Assembly (NCBI GenBank): GCA_951812925.1
Contig: OX638368.1
Span: 72,636,422 to 72,700,421 of the forward strand
Direction: 5' to 3'
Length of the DNA: 64,000 nt
Source: Calliopum simillimum
Taxonomy: Eukaryota > Arthropoda > Insecta > Diptera > Lauxaniidae
Shown here: one piece after another, positions 55,753-64,000 of the stretch
How positions within the stretch are numbered: position 1 is the stretch's first letter
How the letters are laid out: each line of letters starts with the position of its first letter
Translations under genes and position numbers: made by a program
The notes under the pieces: generated by a model
Told to the model about the DNA's origin: nothing
Seen by the model: the letters and a program-made list of their open reading frames with translations, nothing else
Database searches by the model: none

Positions 55753-55850
55753 ACGCAAATAAAATTACAGCTAATTGAAGATATATCGCCAGCATAAATT
55801 CAATCGCTCTCATTAACTTTAGATGTAACTGCAAGTTCCGCTAATTTTTC
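55753..55850 (-). other. Probable scro 5' UTR up to a splice acceptor
   Basis: On the minus strand a pyrimidine-rich stretch ending TTTATGTTTCTAG (AG at 55851-55852) could be the acceptor for the exon that starts translation at 55752. If so, at least one noncoding exon and the promoter lie further right. Confidence 0.4.
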
Positions 55851-56669
55851 CTAGAAACATAAACACACAATCAATTCAATATTACTACGTTTGAAGCGCT
55901 TGAAAATGTTAAAAAAAAACATTTGAAATGTCCCAAATATTCACAACCCATCTAAGCCAGCGTATCTAAACAAACAGATATAACACTACACTTCCCTCAA
56001 CGCTGGCAATTTAATAAAACATTGTGATGTCCCTTTTTCACAGTTCAACAAATAATAGAAACATAAATATTTTCTTTTAATATTTTTTTAAGTTAAGGAT
56101 GTGCTGTTTACTTATATTAGTGCGGTTTTTTTCAATTCCAAGAATTTCGCATATGTCACGCACATATACAGACACTTACATATTATTTTTTTTTTTTGCA
56201 TTTGATACAATATCTTTTAAAGAACAGAATTACTTCCTTATAAAGCTTCAGCTACTAAATGCAAGGTTTTCATTTATATACATTACTACATAAATATTTA
56301 TATGCACATTAGGGTGGCTATTAAATGCAAGGTTATGATAGATGATCGTAAAACAGTTCTAAATGTCAATAAATGATTACCTGATTTTTTGAGATTATTA
56401 TGTTGAGCCCTGATAGCCATGACTGTTAAAACTACAATTACGGCTAAACGGATTAAGCTAGATGCATGCAATTTGGTGTAGATAGCATTAATGTTTCTAG
56501 GCTATTTGGGAATAATAATATTTTTAAGGGACGGTTTCGCAATGTCTACACGGAAAGAAAATATCCGTGCGAACGACAGATTTAGGTGTTTTTGTAAGTC
56601 AGGTCAGGAAACATTAGGCAGCAGCATATCGATTTTTATAATAAATGATTTAACTTCTATAAGAAATTA
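55851..56669. other. Upstream scro region, no element recognised
   Basis: Moderately AT-rich, with fewer long homopolymer runs and no clear inverted repeats. No gene is seen. Being next to exon 1, it is the most likely place in the window for scro regulatory DNA, but I see no decisive motif. Confidence 0.35.
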
Positions 56670-57295
56670 CACGATAATAAATTTCGGTTTAAATTTTCAA
56701 CTTTAAATGAAATTTTAGGGTTAAAAATTGAATTTGGTATGAAAATCAACTTTTTTAGTTGGTTTTTAAACTTTTTAGAGTTGACATCCTATTTTTGGTA
56801 CAAAATTTTGAGAAAATCAAGCGAATTCTTAAGTAATTCAACTTATTTCTTGATTTTATACTTTCCGGAGTTGATTTCCTAGGATATTTATTCACACAAA
56901 CACATCTTCATTCGGCTTTGCTTGAAACATCCAATTTTAGCTGTCTCTTGCTTGTCAATTGCTTCAATTTTTTCTTCGGCGAAATACTAAAAAATTTTAA
57001 TTTTTGCTTTCTATGCTTCAAAGTGAATATATGTAGTATGCTTGAAAGTTGTTCACAACGTTGTCAAATGCGTCAATGAGACGACCTGTGGTGGGCTCAT
57101 AACGCAAACAATCCGTCAAAGTTTTTTTTATTTATTGTGGATTTTTTTTATGGATAATTTTTGTATGCGTGATTGATTCCAAAAGTACGCTTTTCATCGG
57201 TTTCATTCAAGAAATACTTGACTCATCAAGTACAATTTTAAATCCTATAGGGTTGACATTTTAGTTGAAAAATTAAACCGAAATTTATTGCAGTG
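56670..57295. mobile_element. 626-bp TIR element, ends CAC(G/T)…AATAAATTTCGG
   Basis: The left end CACGATAATAAATTTCGGTT and the right end (inward CACTGCAATAAATTTCGGTT) enclose AAGTTGA/TCAACTT-rich subterminal DNA. TA-rich flanks make the TSD ambiguous. CACTG ends recall Chapaev-type transposons, by signature only. Confidence 0.7.
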
Positions 57296-58054
57296 TATAT
57301 ACATATGTACAAAATTTTAAGAAAGCAGGGTATAATTACCGACTCAATAATTTTCATATGCTAAGCCCAAAGAAATGTTTTTTAGTTTTTTGATTTTAAT
57401 ATATATTTATTTTTTATTTTGTTTCTTCCCAGCAATGTCAAACGTTAGAGTACGATTTGAAAAGCGTTAGGGAATCATAGCGTTCTCCATAAAAACGGAA
57501 CTTAGTTCTCGATTGGAGAAAATGATTAGTTTTCTACTCGAATTCAAATCTCAATTCTCTACTGAATAACTAATAGTGAATTCAAAACTATTTTTTATTT
57601 TGTTTTATTTTTTAAGCACGGAGGAACAGAATGGTGGGAATGAGGTCGAACTATATATGGGCGTACTTCTTGAAATTTATGTTATTACTTTGGCTGTACA
57701 ATGATATGATAGTGGTCAGAAGCAATTGTTATGCACTTTAAAAATCATTGTCTTATTGCAGCTGGGAAGCTCAATGTGGCGCTAGTTTGGATATATGTAT
57801 GTCGTTCGTTAAAGCTTTCTGAAAACTAAGGAGGAAGAAAAGAAAGTAATTAAAAATAAGAGCAAAGTATAGAATGAGTAAAGTGTATTACCATGGGCGA
57901 GCCGAGAAAGAAACTACTGACCTCTGGGTTGTAAGAACAGTAAACAAAAACAAAATTCATGCATTTCATATGATGCGCGGAAAGGTTATCCGTATAATCA
58001 GGACATCAGACTACTACCAGGTTTTTTTTTTATTTATGTATTTGTTTTGTATGT
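57296..58054. other. Gene-free stretch
   Basis: AT-rich sequence with short frames only; 57600-57960 is less AT-rich. No TIRs or known protein segments were found. Confidence 0.3.
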
Positions 58055-58720
58055 AGGGTAGAACGGGGTTAAACAACCAATTGCCTCTAATTTTTTTTAA
58101 TAAAGTCGAATCGAACGACTGTTGGTACAGTAGATAGTGATCAATACAATGCAACTTTGGCAAAAGGTTCCACTAGCGCACGTGTGTTATAACCTGAGTT
58201 CTGACGAAAGAAAGATTTGACGCGTCCTCGCCGCAATATTTTCAGTCGACAAAAGTTCAAAATTCCACAAATCAGTGAAGTGCAGAAAAAAAAGGTAAGT
58301 GTTTTCTAAGAGCAGAATTATATGCTGAATCCAAATCTGTAATGGGTTTTACAAAGTTTAAATCGGTTAAAAAGTTGTTCGCCTTAAAATTAACAAAATC
58401 ACGTGGGGTTAAATAACCAGAAGAAGAAACAGGCATTGGCGACCATGGTAAGGTCGGAAAAAAAGATTCTAAAGGAATTTTCTGAGCAAAAAAACCAAGA
58501 CACGGCAGCCAAAAACAATACTCGTTGCTCCAAAAGAGGTTGTCCAAGGAAAGAAGTATTCGTTGAGGAAAGTGACGCCAGCGATTAAAGAAGCTCAAGA
58601 GAAACTTTTTCAAGTTGATTTTGTTCTTGTGTAACGCTTTGTAAAATTCTGATAAAATAAAAACCCTTAAAATAACAATGTTGGTCACTTTTATTATATT
58701 GGTTGTTTTACCCCACCAGG
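58055..58720 (+). mobile_element. TIR element GGGGTTAAACAACC with a short coding remnant
   Basis: ACGGGGTTAAACAACCAAT near 58063 and ATTGGTTGTTTTACCCCACC near 58697 are imperfect inverted ends. A donor-like GGTAAGTG lies at 58293. The frame at 58403-58588 encodes a Lys-rich, Asp-ending tail (VRSEKKILKEFSEQKNQD…CSKRGCPRKEVFVEESDASD), plausible as a transposase C-terminus but not assigned to a family. Confidence 0.55.
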
Positions 58721-58724
58721 TGGG

Positions 58725-58915
58725 GTATTCTCCATTAACTCCTAGGAGAAAGCATAGGGCCAATATGAAAAGTCTCCTTTTGTTGCGATGACTTTGATCT
58801 CTTGCCACGACTTTAACGATTCTTGGATTTCCTTTTCCAGCGACCTTTCCAGTTGGTTTTGGGTTTACTACGTCCTCTACTGCCCTGTGGATTCCACTCA
58901 AGAGCCGGGCGACAA
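58725..58915 (-). pseudogene. RTE-like LINE 3' tail, copy 4
   Basis: The plus strand reads CTCCATTAACTCCTAGGAG, GGCCAATATGAAAAGTCTCC and TTGGTTTTGGGTTTACTACG, matching the complement of 16560-16740. It abuts the TIR element at 58720. Only the last ~60 codons remain. Confidence 0.75.
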
Positions 58916-59020
58916 ACAAAAACTCAAAAAACATCGTCTCTAACGCTATAGAAATTTGAATTTCTGCATTAGATTTTAATATAAACTGTTTAAAAAAAAA
59001 GTTGTATTCCTGTTTAATAA

Positions 59021-59605
59021 CACAGGCCCACAAAAAAAAAAGAAGAACCCTGCTCGAAAGATCAGACCACCTGAACTTTATGTTTTCGGGGTCGCTGAAT
59101 CCGAATATAGTACCAGAATAGCGAAGTTGGTTCGCGTTTTTTCAGAAATCAACAATTATGCTGAAAAATTTGAGATTTTTTTCAGCATTATTTCCGATTT
59201 GTGAAAAAACTCGAACCAACTTCGCTATTCTGACACCATATTCGGACTCAGCGACTCCGAAAACATAAAGTTCAGGTGGTCTGATCTTTCGCGCAGGAAA
59301 TTTTTTTTTTTTGTAGTCCTGTGCACAGGCAAAAAAAAAGTACCCTGCGCGAAAGATCAGACAACTGGAACTTTATGTCTTCGGGGTCGCTGAACCCGAA
59401 TATAATGTCAGATTAGCGAAGTTGGTTCGCATTTTTTCAGAAACCAGGAAAAATCTCTATTTTTCAGCATTATTTTTGATTTCTGAAAAAACCCGAACCA
59501 ATTTCGCTATTCTGGCCCCATATTCGGATTCAGCGACCCCGAAAACATAAAGTTCAGGTGGTCTGATCTTTCGCGCATGGTACTTTTTTTTTTTGTGGGC
59601 CTGTG
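59021..59605. mobile_element. Tandem dimer of a ~290-bp palindromic MITE, single TAA TSD
   Basis: Two palindromes, 59021-59323 and 59324-59605, each run CACAGGC…GCCTGTG (first right end TAGTCCTGTG). Both contain CGAAAGATCAGACNACCTGAAC and TCGGGGTCGCTGAA in inverted orientation. They touch with no spacer (…GTG|CAC…). TAA lies outside both (59018-59020 and 59606-59608) and not between them. Confidence 0.85.
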
Positions 59606-59689
59606 TAATTGTTACTATCATGTTTGATATAAAGATGAAAACTTTGACGAAACGAATAAAATATGTCTCAAATTTTTTTTAGAACATCT

Positions 59690-60200
59690 ATATATATATA
59701 AATGAAATGGTGTCCGTATGTAGCTTATGGATGCGGAAACTACACGGCCGATTTAAATAATTTTTTTTGTAAATGGTTTGTTATGGTCTGTAGAAGGATC
59801 TTAAGGGGGTGAGATGCCGCTGCGGGGGACGGGGGTTGCACTCCGCATACGAAAAAAATACAAAAATTGCTATATTTCTTCAGTTATACAAGATATGATT
59901 ATGAAAGTTAGTGAACTTATGCATAATGTATCTACCATCAACCCTGCAAAATTTGAGGGGGATTGAACCAGGGGACGTTGAGCACCCCATATGAAAAAAA
60001 CACACAAAATGCTATATCAGTGTTCCTATATCAGCTATCATTATGAAACTTGGTACATGGGTGTTTATTGCGTCTACTATTCAGCATGAAAAGCTTAAGA
60101 GGAATTGAACGAAAGGGATTTGCACCCCCCGTACAGTAAAAATACTCAAAATGCTATATTTCTACGCCTATAATAGCTATCATTATTACCCTTACCCTAC
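59690..60200 (-). repeat. Dispersed repeat family 'CTAGCTGGCCTGG', copy 3 (reversed, truncated)
   Basis: It begins TATATATATAAATGAAATGG and contains GTCCGTATGTAGCTTATGG and blocks complementary to 36800-37040. The CTAGCTGG end is missing. Confidence 0.7.
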
Positions 60201-61070
60201 ACATTTGTAGGTTTCTGAGGGATTCATTAGGGACTAACAGAAATGAAGTTGACACCGCATAATTCCAAAGTATTGGTTTTCATCTAAATTCAATTAAAAA
60301 CAAAACGATCAAAATTTGGTCATGTTCAACAAAATTAGATATGTTTATCTAGTTTGGCTGAACTATTTTTGTTTCAAATAATTGGTTGAAAATTCACCAT
60401 GCATGGTTTCTGCATAGTTTTTTTTTTTAATTAACTTCGAATAAATCATTTTTGTCAGTATTTTACGTAAAAAAATGGAAAAAAAAATCTACAAAAAAAA
60501 ATTCCATAATTTTTACTTTTAAGGACCAACGGAACACGGTCAATCAAAAAGTGCTTGACAATTGTAAGGACGTGAAAGACTGCTGCACCTGCTACAAAGA
60601 CGCTCCATATCGTTCATTTAATGGGATTCGAGATGAAATCTACTGAAAATTAGTTAAAAAAAAAAACACAAGTTTTTGGATTTTGAATGACCCTGTGAAG
60701 TCCTGCGAATATAAAGCTTAATTTTTCTGATACATTTGAAAATCTATATCTATTTTCTATCCACGAAGACTCATCTGGCTCTAATCGCTAAGATAATGAA
60801 AACGTAATCTAATTTAGATATCTTCTCTTTAATAGGAAATTTTATAAGCTCCAATATAGTGTACCAATATTTTTCTCCTAAAGTAACCGTTAGAAAGATA
60901 TTTGCAATAAACTGATTTGAGGTGCCAATTTTTTCCATTTTTAATAGTGAACAATTTTTCATTACCATTAAAAGAATTTTGAATGCGCATTGGTTAAACA
61001 AAATTTGTGAAAACATCGAATAAAAACATCGACGCTAAAAATAGATTTTGCAAAAAAATCGAACTCTAAA
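60201..61070 (+). other. Stretch with a Cys-rich open segment
   Basis: Between an acceptor-like TTTTACTTTTAAG (ends about 60522) and a TGA at 60644, the plus strand encodes DQRNTVNQKVLDNCKDVKDC, then CTCYKDAPYRSFNGIRDEIY. I do not recognise it; it may be a captured exon. The remainder shows no gene. Confidence 0.3.
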
Positions 61071-61074
61071 CATC

Positions 61075-61620
61075 GATGTTAAGAACAGGCGATGTTTCAT
61101 CAACATCGATGTCGCAGCTCTAGGTTCGATACAGGCTCTTGAACGACATGGCGGTACGTATGGTTTCCATTGGTATTGATGACGCTGCTGCAATAAGCGC
61201 TTGAGCTTTTCCAAATTTCGGTGGCGATCTTTGCAAGCCATACCCTCTAACTCCGACCATAATTTTTCAAAAGGATTTAAGCCTGGGCTTCCTGAGAGCC
61301 AATCTTCAGCAGAAATAAAAGCTGTAATATTCTGCCGCAACCACTCTTGTGTTGTTTAAGCTTTATGAGCTGGTGCAGAGTGTTGTTGAAAGACCCAGTG
61401 TTCTCTATTGAAGAGTTAAGTTGTTAAATTTCACAACGCCTTCTAAGACATCTTATTGGTACACGCTCACTTCAGTTATAACACCAAAAATGCAGTGATA
61501 TGACGCTTTTGGAGGATACTGCCCACCAAACCATGACGCAAGCAGGATGATGACCTCCCTGAACCCTAGGTACTACATTTTTTGTTTTCTGGGATTTTCT
61601 AGCATAGACCTTGTCATTTC
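61075..61620 (-). pseudogene. mariner-type (Tc1/mariner) transposase C-terminal half
   Basis: The minus strand shows HHPACVMVWWAVSSKSVISL, then HWVFQQHSAPAHKA, EWLRQNITAFISAEDW, SGSPGLNPFEKLWSELEGMA and HRNLEKLKRLL. These are the DDE blocks of mariner-like transposases. The catalytic Asp of QQDSAPAH is His here and the Asp of SPDLNP is Gly. Several stops and frameshifts occur. It is an inactive relic, and no terminal repeats were located. Confidence 0.85.
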
Positions 61621-61789
61621 GCTAATTTAAAACGTCCTCCATTGTAAAAAATTGTTCATCGTGCTACTGTATATTATTAACCATTTGCATTAATAAGAGC
61701 CAAATGTATTTTATGGGATAATTTTAGATGCTCAAACTTAACAACATGTTCTACGTCGAGGGCGATATGGCCACTGTATGACGCTAAAA

Positions 61790-62463
61790 CAGTGATTCTC
61801 AACCTATGTGCCGTGAGATTTTTAAAATGTGCCGCCACTGCCAGAAAGCAAATTTGCAGACATGATTTTTTAAAGTTTCTGGAAATTAAAACCTTTTGAT
61901 CCTAAAAGCATTTTACACCAATTTATAAATTGTGATATAATAATGTACAGAATACCTTCTACCACACCTTCTTTTCCCAACAAACTTCTAGGTGGTAGTA
62001 CCTAAAGGGGATAGTTAAGCTATTTTAAATACGTCCTTTAAAATATACACGGATGGGTCAAAATTGGACACAGGTACTGGATCAGGAATATAGAACTAAC
62101 GAAATCCTACAGACAGCCAAATAACTGTAGTGTGTTTCAGGCAGAGGATTATGCTGTTCTCAAAGCTGTAATTTCTTGGAAGCGTTGTTATTTATTTACC
62201 TTGATAGCCAGGTGGCCATCAAAGCAATTTTATAAAATCACATTACTTCAAAACTTATATTTAGCTGTTAAGAAGGACCTCTTGCAGTATTAATAAGTTA
62301 ATGATGATAACATGGTCATCCCATGGATTTTACCTAAGTAACTAAGCCTACATAAATCAATAATCCAATTAAAATTCTCTTCAAATTTGTGGTGTTATTA
62401 GTGTGCCACCAAATGTTGATATTATTAAAAATGTGCCGTGACGAAAAAAAGGTTGAGAATCAT
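61790..62463. mobile_element. hAT-type element, ends CAGTGATTCTCAACC
   Basis: The left end CAGTGATTCTCAACCTATGT and, inward from the right, ATGATTCTCAACCTTTTTTT both lead into a GTGCCGTGA block. The flanks ACGCTAAA (61782-61789) and ACGCTAAT (62464-62471) give a 7-of-8 match, as expected for hAT. The interior contains an RNase H-like fragment instead of a transposase. Confidence 0.75.
62036..62340 (+). pseudogene. LINE RNase H domain fragment within the hAT element
   Basis: The plus strand reads KIYTDGSKLDTGTGSGI, matching the YTDGS catalytic-Asp block of retrotransposon RNase H. Decayed pieces follow (VFQAE…AVLKAV, SQVAIKAI). Stops and shifts are frequent. It is probably a Jockey/I-group LINE piece captured by, or inserted into, the hAT element. 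Confidence 0.65.
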
Positions 62464-62471
62464 ACGCTAAT

Positions 62472-64000
62472 AGAACACGTAAAATTATCTCATTAGAAGG
62501 CGAAGTCTCAGAATTTTAATTGGTGTCATTTCTATTTTATAGGCGAACACGCTTCTAGATTTCATCACATAGGTTGACAACGAAGTTATATATCGGGTAT
62601 AAAATGGGCTTAATCTAACTTAAATTAACCTAACTATCGTGTTTGATAATTTTTACTATGCTTATATTGCAATATTTCCTTCTAAGTAACTTCAAACTTC
62701 TTAAATAAATATGTAAAATGAACGAAGTAATTTTTGAATGATTTTCGCTACAAAAATTATAAAACTTTTTTTTCCGTTTAGTTAAGATATTTTTAAACAA
62801 AATTTTAGTAACTGAAGCTAAGTATGAGTACAAACTTGCTTTTAATTAGGCCGACCAATCGACCCGAATTTTCCGGGACAGTCTTCTTTTTTTGCGCTTA
62901 TGTCCTGCATTCAAAAATGTCGCTATATTCATTGAAGTCCCGCAAGTGTCCCTCATTTAGGAATAATGTAATTTTTTCTATAATAAATTTAATGTAACAT
63001 TTACATGTCGTTCTATTTCTCATTAATCACGTAATAAATTGTTCTAAAATCTTCGAAAAAGAATATTGAAGAATCAGAAATAGAAGTTGCATGTGCCATC
63101 AAATTCAAAAGAAAATAGTTTTTTATACAAAATAGTGCAAAGTAAGATAAATTGACTGAAAAATTTGGGCTATGATTTTATGAAAAGTTTATTTGATATT
63201 TAATTTATATCGGCTAGTTCCCTACACGGATAGAAAAGCTTTTAGTGCAGGCAAATTAGGTAAAACAGGTATTCATTTCTAATTTTGTTGAACATGCACC
63301 GATTTTGATCCGACAGGGCTCATTTTGTTCATAATAAAAATCAGATAAATTCAATAAATCTGTTCTAAAATGCTTAAAAATGGAAAATTATGCTATTCAA
63401 GGGGTTCTTTAGGTTGCTGAATCTAAATATGATGTTTGAAAGTGGAAAAATTGAAAATGGGGCCCAGAAAACTGCGTAAATACCCATTTTAAGCACCAAA
63501 AATTGTTATAGTGGACTACCTGAGGGTTTTAGCCTAGAAGTTTTGTTACAGTGAATGAATTTATACGGTCGAGGTGGGATTTTGTTTTTTATACTATAAA
63601 AAGTGAAGTTTAACAAAAATTTTTTTGTGCTTTTGATTTGTTTATTATTAAAGCAATAACTAAAAAATTTAATACAATAGAGTTATTCACGATCTAGAGT
63701 AACGAGCTGAGTAACAGGGTAAAAGTGCACTCAGTTACTCTGAATAGTGAGCATACTCAATACTTTGCACGTATATTTGCTTTTTGTTTCTCAAAATAAT
63801 CTTAGCTGACAACAAAAAAAAAAATGTTTAAATTAATATTTTTCTCCCATTCAAATTTTTATTTTTGATGAACGAAAATTGCCTCTCAATCATAAACAAA
63901 TTCAAACGTTTCTATAGAAATAGAAATAGTAAAAAAAAGGCAAAAGTGTAAGATTATTTTACACTAGAAAATAGCTTGACTAAAAGGGTAAAAGAGTAAC
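62472..64000. other. Right edge, gene-free
   Basis: AT-rich. GAATTTTCCGGGACAGTC near 62867 resembles a hAT end. AATTTTGTTGAACATG (63279) resembles the complement near 60320. No gene or ribozyme seen. Confidence 0.3.

Noticed and set aside
55753..55758. Start of scro translation upstream of 55752
   Set aside because: The in-frame codon at 55758 is TTG; the first ATG is at 55752 and gives the expected MSSSQSNIHHH start.
58272..59033. 253-residue minus-strand frame
   Set aside because: It spans the TIR element, the LINE tail and the MITE edge, which are three unrelated units, so it cannot be one gene.

Overview
The window is very AT-rich insect DNA, read here as a higher fly (Cyclorrhapha; a tephritid-like fly is plausible but inferred). 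The only host gene I can place with confidence is on the minus strand. It is the NK2-class homeobox gene scarecrow (scro, the NKX2-1 orthologue). Its first coding exon, with the TN motif, lies at 55343-55752. Its second coding exon is at 31465-31676. The splice phases join exactly (AG + G = Arg) across a 23.7 kb intron. The homeobox exon is not present, so the left 31.4 kb should be the next intron. Nearly everything else is transposon sequence that has filled these introns.

Layout. 1-330: two short introns and exon-like units of an unknown plus-strand gene, tandemly duplicated. 388-2436: a 2 kb palindrome. 2778-8792: a 6 kb foldback element with a 9-bp target-site duplication (TSD). Its arms are built from ~254-266 bp tandem units, and it carries two further palindromic transposons. 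9398-11116: two more palindromes. 11585-11790: a tRNA-headed, hammerhead-tailed short element. About 12670-21870: a Penelope-like element (PLE1, minus strand). It is broken by a PIF/Harbinger element with transposase and MADF genes, and by an RTE-like LINE that is itself broken by a TIR element carrying six copies of one 13-mer. 21870-24060: little recognisable. 24060-26400: a second PLE copy (PLE2), also split by two elements. 27042-31422: inverted-repeat elements reaching to 42 bp from scro exon 2. 33202-34513: a foldback element with a GC-rich core. 35800-40215: nested TIR elements. 40317-47196: a hAT-like element with an 8-bp TSD that contains a nearly complete Penelope-like element of another family (PLE3), with RT, GIY-YIG endonuclease and a hammerhead ribozyme. 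47880-49790: a decayed gene copy and a Upf3 fragment. 50811-53362: a second hAT-like element. 54000-64000: upstream of scro, with MITEs, LINE tails, a tandem MITE dimer, a mariner transposase remnant and a hAT with RNase H-like sequence inside.

How it fits together. scro is the host unit; the rest is a layered insertion record. Several empty sites can be rebuilt from paralogous copies inside the window, so insertion order and TSDs can be read directly. Penelope 3' ends carry hammerhead ribozymes, and the short tRNA-headed elements carry a similar ribozyme. This suggests, but does not prove, a shared RNA-processing or mobilisation route.
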